Source of the DNA: Cinclus cinclus
Taxonomy: Eukaryota; Chordata; Aves; Passeriformes; Cinclidae
Assembly (NCBI RefSeq): GCF_963662255.1
Contig: NW_026912178.1
Coordinates: 1,488,001-1,552,000, forward strand
Direction of reading: 5' to 3'
DNA: 64,000 nucleotides
A model generated the notes under the pieces. It did no database searches, was not told the DNA's origin, and saw only the letters and a program-made list of their open reading frames with translations. Shown here piece by piece: positions 52,763 to 64,000 of this stretch. Both the position numbers and the translations under genes were made by a program. How positions within the stretch are numbered: the stretch's first letter is position 1; the number at the start of each line of letters is the position of its first letter.

Positions 52763-55700
52763 ATTGTGACACCACAGAGGTTAAGAGAAGCAAGCAACCA
52801 TTGTGACCCAAGGGAGGCTAACAATCTAATGATCCATTGTGACACCAGGGGTTGTAATAGGGCCAGGGATGAATTGTGAAAGCATGGAGCCCAAGAAAAA
52901 CATGGAAACATTATGACACCATAGAGGCCAAGACTCAAATGATTCATTGTAACACCAAGTGGCCTAAAAGGGCATGGGATGCATTGTGACACCACAGGGG
53001 TTAAGAGAAGCAGGGAACCATTGTGACCCAATGCAGGCTAACAATCTAAGAATCCCTTTTGACACCAGGGGGCGCAAAAGGACCACGGATGAACTGTGAC
53101 AGCATGGGGACCTATAGAAGCAAGGATCTATTATGACACCATGAAGGCCAAGAATCAAATGATTCATTGGGACATCAAGTGGCCTAAAAGGGCTTGGAAT
53201 GCATTGTGACACCACAGAGGTTAAGAGAAGCAAGCAACCATTGTGACCCAAGGGAGGCTAACAATCTAAAGATCCATTGTGACACCAGGGGTTGTAATAG
53301 GGCCAGGGATGAATTGTGAAAGCATGGGGTCCAAGAAAAACATGGAAACATTATGACACCATAGAGGCCAAGACTCAAATGATTCATTGTAACACCAAGT
53401 GGCCTTAAAGGGCATGGGATGCATTGTGACACCAGAGAGGTTAAGAGAAGCAGGGAACCATTGTGACCCAATGCAGGCTAACAATCTAAGAGTCCCTTTT
53501 GACACCAGGGGGCGCAAAAGGACCACGGATGTACTGTGACAGCATGGGGACCTATAGAAGCAAGGATCTATTATGATACCATGAAGGCCAAGAATCAAAT
53601 GATTCATTGTGACATCAAGTGGCCTAAAAGGGCTTGGAATGCATTGTGACACCACAGAGGTTAAGAGAAGCAAGGAACCATTGTGACCCAATGCAGGCTA
53701 ACAATCTAATGATCCATTGTGACACCAGGGGTTGTAATAGGGCCAGGGATGAATTGTGAAAGCATGGGGCCCAAGAAAAACATGGAAACATTATGACACC
53801 ATAGAGGCCAAGACTCAAATGATTCATTGTAACACCAAGTGGCCTAAAAGGGCATGGGATGCATTGTGACACCACAGAGGTTAAGAGAAGCAAGGAACCA
53901 TTGTGACCCAATGCAGGCTAACTATCCAAGATTCCCTTTTGACACCAGGGGGCGCAAAAGGACCACGGATGAACTGTGACAGCATGGGGACCTATAGAAG
54001 CAAGGATTTATTATGACACCATGAAGGCCAAGAATCAAATGATTCATTGTGACATCAAGTGGCCTAAAAGGGCTTGGAATGCATTGTGACACCACAGAGG
54101 TTAAGAGAAGCAGGGAACCATTGTGACCCAAGGGAGGCTAACAATCTAATGATCCCCTGTGACACCAGGGGTTGTTATAGGGCCAGGGATGAATTGTGAA
54201 AGCATGGGGCACAATAAATCATGGAAATATTATGACACCATAGAGGCCAAGACTCAAATGATTCACTGTTACACCAAGTGGCCTAAAAGGGCATGGGATG
54301 CATTGTGACACCACAGAGGTTAAGAGAAGCAGGGAACCATTGTGACCCAATGCAGGCTAACAATCTAAGAATCCCTTTTGACACCAGGGGGCGCAAAAGG
54401 ACCACGGATGAACTGTGACAGCATGGGGACCTATAGAAGCAAGGATCTATTATGATACCATGAAGGCCAAGAATCAAATGATTCATTGTGACATCAAGTG
54501 GCCTAAAAGGGCTTGGAATGCATTGTGACACCACAGAGGTTAAGAGAAGCAAGGAACCATTGTGACCCAATGCAGGCTAACAATCTAATGATCCATTGTG
54601 ACACCAGGGGTTGTAATAGGGCCAGGGATGAATTGTGAAAGCATGGGGCCCAAGAAAAACATGGAAACATTATGACACCATAGAGGCCAAGACTCAAATG
54701 ATTCATTGTAACACCAAGTGGCCTAAAAGGTCATGGGACGCATTGTGACACCACAGAGGTTAAGAGAAGCAGGGAACCATTGTGACCCAATGCAGGCTAA
54801 CAATCTAAGAGTCCCTTTTGACACCAGGGGGCGCAAAAGGACCACGGATGAACTGTGACAGCATGGGGACCTATAGAAGCAAGGATCTATTATGACACCA
54901 TGAAGGCCAAGAATCAAATGATTCATTGTGACATCAAGTGGCCTAAAAGCGCTTGGAATGCATTGTGACACCACAGAGGTTAGGAGAAGCAGGGAACCAT
55001 TGTGACTCAAGGGAGGCTAACAATCTAATGATCCATTGTGACACCAGGGGTTGTAATAGGGCCAGGGAAGAATTGTGAAAGCATGGAGCCCAAAAAAACA
55101 TGGAAACATTTTGACACCATAGAGGCCAAGACTCAAATGATTCATTGTAACACCAAGTGGCCTTAAAGGGCATGGGATGCATTGTGACACCACAGAGGTT
55201 AAGAGAAGCAGGGAACCATTGTGACCCAATGCAGGCTAACAATCTAAGAATCCCTTTTGACACCAGGGGGCGCAAAAGGACCACGGATGAACTGTGACAG
55301 CATGGGGACCTATAGAAGCAAGGATCTATTATGACACCATGAAGGCCAAGAATCAAATGATTCATTGGGACATCAAGTGGCCTAAAAGGGCTTGGAATGC
55401 ATTGTGACACCACAGAGGTTAAGAGAAGCAAGCAACCATTGTGACCCAAGGGAGGCTAACAATCTAATGATCCATTGTGACACCAGGGGTTGTAATAGGG
55501 CCAAGGATGAATTGTGAAAGCATGGGGCCCAAGAAAAACATGGAAACATTATGACACCATAGAGGCCAAGACTCAAATGATTCATTGTAACACCAAGTGG
55601 CCTAAAAGGGCATGGGATGCATTGTGACACCACAGAGGTTAAGAGAAGCAAGGAACCATTGTGACCCAATGCAGGCTAACTATCTAAGATTCCCTTTTGA

Positions 55701-55840
55701 CACCAGGGGACGCAAAAGGTCCACGGATGAACTGTGACAGCATGGGGACCTATAGAAGCAAGGATTTATTATGACACCATGAAGGCCAAGAATCAAATGA
55801 TTCATTGTGACATCAAGTGGCCTAAAAGGGCTTGGAATGC
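52763..55840. repeat. 3,078-bp HOR copy 1
   Basis: Fourteen units less two bases. Markers: ctaaagatcc followed by ccttaaagg, attatgatacc, two hybrid units (53643 and 54522), gttgttatagg with ataaatc, aggtcatgggacg, gaggttaggag and agggaagaatt with A7. The same series follows at 55841. Confidence 0.88.
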
Positions 55841-58478
55841 ATTGTGACACCACAGAGGTTAAGAGAAGCAAGCAACCATTGTGACCCAAGGGAGGCTAAC
55901 AATCTAATGATCCATTGTGACACCAGGGGTTGTAATAGGGCCAGGGATGAATTGTGAAAGCATGGAGCCCAAGAAAAACATGGAAACATTATGACACCAT
56001 AGAGGCCAAGACTCAAATGATTCATTGTAACACCAAGTGGCCTAAAAGGGCATGGGATGCATTGTGACACCACAGGGGTTAAGAGAAGCAGGGAACCATT
56101 GTGACCCAATGCAGGCTAACAATCTAAGAATCCCTTTTGACACCAGGGGGCGCAAAAGGACCACGGATGAACTGTGACAGCATGGGGACCTATAGAAGCA
56201 AGGATCTATTATGACACCATGAAGGCCAAGAATCAAATGATTCATTGGGACATCAAGTGGCCTAAAAGGGCTTGGAATGCATTGTGACACCACAGAGGTT
56301 AAGAGAAGCAAGCAACCATTGTGACCCAAGGGAGGCTAACAATCTAAAGATCCATTGTGACACCAGGGGTTGTAATAGGGCCAGGGATGAATTGTGAAAG
56401 CATGGGGCCCAAGAAAAACATGGAAACATTATGACACCATAGAGGCCAAGACTCAAATGATTCATTGTAACACCAAGTGGCCTTAAAGGGCATGGGATGC
56501 ATTGTGACACCACAGAGGTTAAGAGAAGCAGGGAACCATTGTGACCCAATGCAGGCTAACAATCTAAGAGTCCCTTTTGACACCAGGGGGCGCAAAAGGA
56601 CCACGGATGTACTGTGACAGCATGGGGACCTATAGAAGCAAGGATCTATTATGATACCATGAAGGCCAAGAATCAAATGATTCATTGTGACATCAAGTGG
56701 CCTAAAAGGGCTTGGAATGCATTGTGACACCACAGAGGTTAAGAGAAGCAAGGAACCATTGTGACCCAATGCAGGCTAACAATCTAATGATCCATTGTGA
56801 CACCAGGGGTTGTAATAGGGCCAGGGATGAATTGTGAAAGCATGGGGCCCAAGAAAAACATGGAAACATTATGACACCATAGAGGCCAAGACTCAAATGA
56901 TTCATTGTAACACCAAGTGGCCTAAAAGGGCATGGGATGCATTGTGACACCACAGAGGTTAAGAGAAGCAAGGAACCATTGTGACCCAATGCAGGCTAAC
57001 TATCCAAGATTCCCTTTTGACACCAGGGGGCGCAAAAGGACCACGGATGAACTGTGACAGCATGGGGACCTATAGAAGCAAGGATTTATTATGACACCAT
57101 GAAGGCCAAGAATCAAATGATTCATTGTGACATCAAGTGGCCTAAAAGGGCTTGGAATGCATTGTGACACCACAGAGGTTAAGAGAAGCAGGGAACCATT
57201 GTGACCCAAGGGAGGCTAACAATCTAATGATCCCCTGTGACACCAGGGGTTGTTATAGGGCCAGGGATGAATTGTGAAAGCATGGGGCACAATAAATCAT
57301 GGAAATATTATGACACCATAGAGGCCAAGACTCAAATGATTCATTGTTACACCAAGTGGCCTAAAAGGGCATGGGATGCATTGTGACACCACAGAGGTTA
57401 AGAGAAGCAGGGAACCATTGTGACCCAATGCAGGCTAACAATCTAAGAATCCCTTTTGACACCAGGGGGCGCAAAAGGACCACGGATGAACTGTGACAGC
57501 ATGGGGACCTATAGAAGCAAGGATCTATTATGACACCATGAAGGCCAAGAATCAAATGATTCATTGGGACATCAAGTGGCCTAAAAGGGCTTGGAATGCA
57601 TTGTGACACCACAGAGGTTAAGAGAAGCAAGCAACCATTGTGACCCAAGGGAGGCTAACAATCTAATGATCCATTGTGACACCAGGGGTTGTAATAGGGC
57701 CAGGGATGAATTGTGAAAGCATGGAGCCCAAGAAAAACATGGAAACATTATGACACCATAGAGGCCAAGACTCAAATGATTCATTGTAACACCAAGTGGC
57801 CTAAAAGGTCATGGGACGCATTGTGACACCACAGAGGTTAAGAGAAGCAGGGAACCATTGTGACCCAATGCAGGCTAACAATCTAAGAGTCCCTTTTGAC
57901 ACCAGGGGGCGCAAAAGGACCACGGATGAACTGTGACAGCATGGGGACCTATAGAAGCAAGGATCTATTATGACACCATGAAGGCCAAGAATCAAATGAT
58001 TCATTGTGACATCAAGTGGCCTAAAAGGGCTTGGAATGCATTGTGACACCACAGAGGTTAGGAGAAGCAGGGAACCATTGTGACTCAAGGGAGGCTAACA
58101 ATCTAATGATCCATTGTGACACCAGGGGTTGTAATAGGGCCAGGGAAGAATTGTGAAAGCATGGAGCCCAAAAAAACATGGAAACATTTTGACACCATAG
58201 AGGCCAAGACTCAAATGATTCATTGTAACACCAAGTGGCCTTAAAGGGCATGGGATGCATTGTGACACCACAGAGGTTAAGAGAAGCAGGGAACCATTGT
58301 GACCCAATGCAGGCTAACAATCTAAGAATCCCTTTTGACACCAGGGGGCGCAAAAGGACCACGGATGAACTGTGACAGCATGGGGACCTATAGAAGCAAG
58401 GATCTATTATGACACCATGAAGGCCAAGAATCAAATGATTCATTGTGACATCAAGTGGCCTAAAAGGGCATGGGTTGC
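55841..58478. repeat. 3,078-bp HOR copy 2 (twelve units)
   Basis: It repeats the series of 52763-55400 with few differences: for example, the unit at 57600 is a standard B where copy 1 has a hybrid, and cagagaggtt near 53436 in copy 1 is cacagaggtt here. It ends where the A unit at 58259 runs into gggcatgggttgc. Confidence 0.86.
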
Positions 58479-59357
58479 ATTGTGACACCACAGAGGTTAA
58501 GAGAAGCAAGGAACCATTGTGACCCAAGGGAGGCTAACAATCTAATGATCCCCAGTGACACCAGGGTTTGTAATAGGGCCAGGGATGAATTGTGAAAGCA
58601 TGGGGCCCAAGAAAAACATGGAAACATTATGACACCATAGAGGCCAAGACTCAAATGATTCATTGTAACACCAAGTGGCCTAAAAGGGCATGGGATGCAT
58701 TGTGACACCACAGAGGTTAAGAGAAGCAAGGAACCATTGTGACCCCATGCAGGCTAACTATCCAAGATTCCCTTTTGACACCAGGGGGCGCAAAAGGACC
58801 ACGGATGAACTGTGACAGCATGGGGACCTATAGAAGCAAGGATCTATTATGACACCATGAAGGCCAAGAATCAAATGATTCATTGTGACATCAAGTGGCC
58901 TAAAAGGGCTTGGAATGCATTGTGACACCACAGAGGTTAAGAGAAGCAGGGAACCATTGTGACCCAAGGGAGGCTAACAATCTAATGATCCCCTGTGACA
59001 CCAGGGGTTGTTATAGGGCCAGGGATGAATTGTGAAAGCATGGGGCACAATAAATCATCCAAATATTATGACACCATAGAGGCCAAGACTCAAATGATTC
59101 ATTGTTACACCAAGTGGCCTTAAAGGGCATGGGATGCATTGTGACACCACAGAGGTTAAGAGAAGCAGGGAACCATTGTGACCCAATGCAGGCTAACAAT
59201 CTAAGAATCCCTTTTGACACCAGGGGGCGCAAAAGGACCACGGATGAACTGTGACAGCATGGGGACCTATAGAAGCAAGGATCTATTATGACACAATGAA
59301 GGCCAAGAATCAAATGATTCATTGGGACATCAAGTGGCCTAAAAGGGCTTGGAATGC
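58479..59357. repeat. Four-unit link block
   Basis: B (ccccagtgaca, gggtttgtaat), A (58699; ccccatgcagg, aactatcc), B (58919; ataaatcatcc, 219 bp) and A (59138). Private changes such as atcatccaaat and acacaatgaagg (59292) suggest less homogenised sequence than the blocks to its left. Confidence 0.8.
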
Positions 59358-61556
59358 ATTGTGACACCACAGAGGTTAAGAGAAGCAAGCAACAATTGTG
59401 ACCCAAGGGAGGCTAACAATCTAATGATCCATTGTGACACCAGGGGTTGTAATAGGGCCAGGGATGAATTGTGAAAGCATGGAGCCCAAGAAAAACATGG
59501 AAACATTATGACACCATAGAGGCCAAGACTCAAATGATTCATTGTAACACCAAGTGGCCTAAAAGGGCATGGGACGCATTGTGACACCACAGGGGTTAAG
59601 AGAAGCAAGGAACCATTGTGACCCAATGTAGGCTAACAATCTAAAAATGCCTTTTGACACCAGGGGGCTCAAAAGGACCACGGATGTACTGTGACAGCAT
59701 GAGGACCTATAGAAGCAAGGATTTATTATGACACCATGAAGGCCAAGAATCAAATGATTCATTCTGACATCAAGTGGCCTAAAAGGGCTTGGAATGCATT
59801 GTGACACCACAGAGGTTAAGAGAAGCAAGCAACCATTGTGACCCAAGGGAGGCTAACAATCTAATGATCCATTGTGACACCAGGGGTTGTAATAGGGCCA
59901 GGGATGAATTGTGAAAGCATGGGGACCAAGAAAAACATGGAAACATTATGACACCATAGAGGCCAAGACTCAAATGATTCATTGTAACACCAAGTGGACT
60001 AAAAGGGCACGGGATGCATTGTGACACCACAGAGGTTAAGAGAAGCAAGGAACCATTGTGACCCAATGCAGGCTAACTATCTAAGATTCCCTTTTGACAC
60101 CAGGGGGCGCAAAAGGACCACAGATGAACTGTGACAGCATGGGGACCTATAGAAGCAAGGATCTATTATGACACCATGAAGGCCAAGAATCAAATGATTC
60201 ATTGTGACATCAAGTGGCCTAAAAGGGCTTGGAATGCATTGTGACACCACAGAGGTTAAGAGAAGCAAGTAACCATTGTGACCCAAGTGAGGCTAACAAT
60301 CTGATGATCCCCAGTGACACCAGGGGTTGTAATAGGGCCAGGGATGAATTGTGAAAGCATGGAGCCCAAGAAAAACATGGAAACATTTTGACACCATAGA
60401 GGCCAAGACTCAAATGATTCATTGTAAAACCAAGTGGCCTAAAAGGGCATGGGATGCATTGTGACACCACAGAGGTTAAGAGAAGCAAGGAACCATTGTG
60501 ACCCAATGCAGGCTAACAATCTAAGAATCCCTTTTGACACCAGGGGGCGCAAAGGGACCACGGATGAACTGTGACAGCATGGGGACCTATAGAAGCAAGG
60601 ATCTATTATGACACCATGAAGGCCAAGAATCAAATGATTCATTGTGACATCAAGTGGCCTAAAAGGGCTTGGAATGCATTGTGACACCACAGAGGTTAAG
60701 AGAAGCAGGGAACCATTGTGACTCAAGGGAGGCTAACAATCTAATGATCCCCTGTGACACCAGGGGTTGTAATAGGGGCAGGGATGAATTGTGAAAGCAT
60801 GGGTCACAATTAATCATGGAAATATTATGACAACATAGAGGCCAAGACTCAAATGATTCATTGTAACACCAAGTGGCCTTAAAGGGCATGGGATGCATTG
60901 TGACACCACAGAGGTTAAGAGAAGCAGGGAACCATTGTGACCCAATGCAGGCTAACAATCTAAGAGTCCCTTTTGACACCAGGGGGTGCAAAAGGACCAC
61001 GGATGAACTGTGACAGCATGGGGACCTATAGAAGCAAGGATCTATTATGACACCATGAAGGCCAAGAATCAAATGATTCATTGTGACATCAAGTGGCCTA
61101 AAAGGGCTTGGAATGCATTGTGACACCACAGAGGTTAAGAGAAGCAAGGAACCATTGTGACCCAAGGGAGGCTAACAATCTAATGATCCATTGTGACACC
61201 AGGGGTTGTAATAGGGCCAGGGATGAATTGTGAAAGCATGGAGCCCAAGAAAAACATGGAAACATTATGACACCATAGAGGCCAAGACTCAAATGATTCA
61301 TTGTAACACCAAGTGGCCTAAAAGGGCATGGGATGCATTGTGACACCACAGGGGTTAAGAGAAGCAAGGAACCATTGTGACCCAATGTAGGCTAACAATC
61401 TAAGAATCCCTTTTGACACCAGGGGGCTCAAAAGGACCACGGATGTACTGTGACGGCATGGGGACCTATAGAAGCAAGGATCTATTATGACACCATGAAG
61501 GCCAAGAATCAAATGATTCATTCTGACATCAAGTGGCCTAAAAGGGCTTGGAATGC
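59358..61556. repeat. Ten-unit block matching 7250-9448 at 52.1 kb distance
   Basis: The unit order and rare markers of 7250-9448 return here at a constant offset of 52,108 bp: aatgcc, gtggactaaa with gggcacggg, aagtgaggct with ccccagtgaca, taaaaccaag, attaatc with gacaacatag, aagagtccc, and gtactgtgacgg. The block is thus closer to the left edge than to its own neighbours. Confidence 0.82.
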
Positions 61557-63974
61557 ATTGTGACACCACAGAGGTTAAGAGAAGCAGGGAACCATTGTGG
61601 CCCAAGGGAGGCTAACAATCTAATGATCCCCTGTGACACCAGGGGTTGTAATAGGGCCAGGGATGAATTGTGAAAGCATGGGGCACAATAAATCATGGAA
61701 ATATTATGACACCATAGAGGCCAAGATTCAAATGATTCATTGTAACACCAAGTGGCCTAAAAGGGCATGGGATGCATTGTGACACCACAGAGGTTAAGAG
61801 AAGCAGGGAACCATTGTGACCCAATGCAGGCTAACTATCCAAGATTCCCTTTTGACACCAGGGGGCGCAAAAGGACCACGGATGAACTGTGACAGCATGG
61901 GGACCTATAGAAGCAAGGATCTATTATGACACCATGAAGGCCAAGAATCAAATGATTCATTGGGACATCAAGTGGCCTAAAAGGGCTTGGAATGCATTGT
62001 GACACCACAGAGGTTAAGAGAACCAAGGAACCATTGTGACCCAATGCAGGCTAACAATCTAATGATCCATTGTGACACCAGGGGTTGTAATAGGGCCAGG
62101 GATGAATTGTGAAAGCATGGAGCCCAAGAAAAACATGGAAACATTATGACACCATAGAGGCCAAGACTCAAATGATTCATTGTAACACCAAGTGGCCTAA
62201 AAGGGCATGGGATGCATTGTGACACCACAGGGGTTAAGAGAAGCAAGGAACCATTGTGACCCAATGTAGGCTAACAATCTAAGAATCCCTTTTGACACCA
62301 GGGGGCTCAAAAGGACCACGGATGAACTGTGACGGCATGGGGACCTATAGAAGCAAGGATCTATTATGACACCATGAAGGCCAAGAATCAAATGATTCAT
62401 TGTGACATCAAGTGGCCTAAAAGGGCTTGGAATGCATTGTGACACCACAGAGGTTAAGAGAAGCAGGGAACCATTGTGGCCCAAGGGAGGCTAACAATCT
62501 AATGATCCCCTGTGACACCAGGGTTTGTAATAGGGCCAGGGATGAATTGTGAAAGCATGGGGCCCAAGAAAAACATGGAAACATTATGACACCATAGAGG
62601 CCAAGACTCAAATGATTCATTGTAACACCAAGTGGACTAAAAGGGCATGGGATGCATTGTGACACCACAGAGGTTAAGAGAAGCAAGGAACCATTGTGAC
62701 CCAATGCAGGCTAACTATCCAAGATTCCCTTTTGACACCAGGGGGCGCAAAAGGACCACGGATGAACTGTGACAGCATGGGGACCTATAGAAGCAAGGAT
62801 TTATTATGACACCATGAAGGCCAAGAATCAAATGATTCATTGTGACATCAAGTGGCCTAAAAGGGCTTGGAATGCATTGTGACACCACAGAGGTTAAGAG
62901 AAGCAAGGAACCATTGTGACCCAAGGGAGGCTAACAATCTGATGATCCCCAGTGACACCAGGGGTTGTAATAGGGCCAGGGATGAATTGTGAAAGCATGG
63001 AGCCCAAGAAAAACATGGAAACATTTTGACACCATAGAGGCCAAGACTCAAATGATTCATTGTTACACCAAGTGGCCTAAAAGGGCATGGGATGCATTGT
63101 GACACCATAGGGGTTAAGAGAAGCAAGGAACCATTGTGACCCAATGCAGGCTAACAATCTAAGAGTCCCTTTTGACACCAGGGGGCGCAAAAGGACCACG
63201 GATGAACTGTGACAGCATGGGGACCTATAGAAGCAAGGATCTATTATGACACCATGAAGGCCAAGAATCAAATGATTCATTGTGACATCAAGTGGCCTAA
63301 AAGGGCTTGGAATGCATTGTGACACCACAGAGGTTAAGAGAAGCAGGGAACCATTGTGGCCCAAGGGAGACTAACAATCTAATGATCCCCTGTGACACCA
63401 GGGGTTGTTATAGGGCCAGGGATGAATTGTGAAAGCATGGGCCACAATAAATCATGGAAATATTATGACACCATAGTGGCCAAGACTCAAATGATTCATT
63501 GTTACACCAAGTGGCCTAAAAGGGCATGGGATGCATTGTGACACCACAGAGGTTAAGAGAAGCAGGGAACCATTGTGACCCAATGCAGGCTAACAATCTA
63601 AGAATCCCTTTTGACACCAGGGGGCGCAAAAGGACCACGGATGAACTGTGACAGCATGGGGACCTATAGAAGCAAGGATCTATTATGACACCATGAAGGC
63701 CAAGAATCAAATGATTCATTGGGACATCAAGTGGCCTAAAAGGGCTTGGAATGCATTGTGACACCACAGAGGTTAAGAGAAGCAAGCAACCATTGTGACC
63801 CAATGCAGGCTAACAATCTAATGATCCATTGTGACACTAGGGGTTGTAATAGGGCCAGGGATGAATTGTGAAAGCATGGAGCCCAAGAAAAACATGGAAA
63901 CATTATGACACCATAGAGGCCAAGACTCAAATGATTCATTGTAACACCAAGTGGCCTAAAAGGGCATGGGACGC
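61557..63974. repeat. Terminal block of eleven units, mosaic with 10.3-12 kb
   Basis: Order starts with an ataaatc B (61557, 219 bp) and an A with aactatcc, then a hybrid (61996), and ends with a gccacaataaatc B (63316, 219 bp), an A (63535) and a hybrid (63755). Units at 62656-63095 resemble 10329-10768 and units from 63316 resemble 11428 onward, at offsets of 52,327 and 51,888 bp. A private gaaccaagg occurs near 62020. Confidence 0.8.
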
Positions 63975-64000
63975 ATTGTGACACCACAGGGGTTAAGAGA
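63975..64000. repeat. Last unit, cut at the window edge
   Basis: Only the first 26 bases of subrepeat 1 are present, with the caggggttaag variant. The array continues to the right. Confidence 0.95.

Larger units (their letters stand above)
1..64000. repeat. Satellite DNA array, 220-bp unit, 440-bp A/B dimer
   Basis: The window is a continuous head-to-tail array in one orientation. Each unit is built of six subrepeats of 36 or 37 bp, and the sums (37+37+37+36+36+37 for A; 37+36+37+37+36+37 for B) both give 220. Counting from the first box (five bases cut off at the left edge) to the last box at 63975 gives 291 unit lengths once 41 single-base shortenings are allowed. A and B units alternate except at four places, all before 10.4 kb. 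No unique sequence, inverted segment or inserted element interrupts it. The plus strand is purine-rich, with A far above T. Tandem organisation, nested periods and homogenised copies are typical of pericentromeric, centromeric or other heterochromatic satellites in eukaryotes. The family itself is not recognised. Confidence 0.98.

Noticed and set aside
1..64000. CRISPR array
   Set aside because: Direct repeats at a regular 36-37 bp spacing look similar at first, but there are no unique spacers: the sequence between boxes is itself repeated every 220 or 440 bp. No cas genes or leader are present.
1..64000. Human-type alpha satellite or CENP-B box
   Set aside because: The unit is 220 bp rather than about 171 bp, and I see no match to the CENP-B box pattern (TTCG....A..CGGG) in either unit class.
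1..64000. tRNA, rRNA, telomeric repeats, LTRs or terminal inverted repeats
   Set aside because: No cloverleaf-like sequence, rRNA core, TTAGGG-type run, long terminal repeat or inverted terminal repeat was seen; every stretch I checked fits the A or B unit.

Overview
The whole window is one uninterrupted, head-to-tail tandem repeat array (satellite DNA). I see no credible gene, RNA gene, transposon insertion, inversion or unique spacer. The organism is most likely a eukaryote with large heterochromatic satellite blocks. The recurrent C-to-T and G-to-A variants at CpG positions fit a genome with CpG methylation, such as a vertebrate or plant. I do not recognise the family and cannot name a species or chromosome region.

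The repeat is nested at several levels. (1) The base element is a 36-37 bp subrepeat starting with an attgtgacacc-like box. (2) Six subrepeats form a 220-bp unit. (3) Two kinds of unit, A and B, alternate to give a 440-bp dimer of twelve subrepeats. (4) Runs of dimers carrying shared variants are copied again as higher-order repeats (HORs) of about 0.88, 1.32, 1.76, 2.2, 2.64, 3.08, 3.52 and 4.84 kb. By hand count there are 291 unit lengths (about 146 A and 145 B). Their spacing is explained by exactly 41 single-base shortenings and no lengthening; 40 of the 41 fall in the fourth subrepeat of B units.

Layout: 1-10.3 kb is the most irregular part. It has three A-A neighbours, one B-B neighbour, 1,100-bp HORs and a 2.4-kb block copied 4,615 bp downstream. 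From 10.3 to 20.9 kb the array alternates strictly, with 1.76/2.64-kb HORs and a 7.7-kb stretch without any length change. From 20.9 to 32.3 kb there are 3.5-kb and 1.3-kb HORs. From 32.3 to 52.1 kb a ladder of HORs shortens from 4,837 to 2,638 to 2,198 bp and holds the most homogeneous copies. From 52.8 to 58.5 kb there is a 3,078-bp HOR. From 59.4 kb to the end the sequence returns to variants seen at 7.3-12 kb, so the two edges resemble each other more than either resembles the middle.

Open frames of 67-168 codons recur on the minus strand, but they follow mechanically from the repeat, mostly start at TTG in the same repeated place, and change frame every 220 bases; none is annotated as a gene. 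The interest of this window is structural: nested amplification, one mutable subrepeat, and a dyad motif spaced at about 3.5 DNA helical turns.
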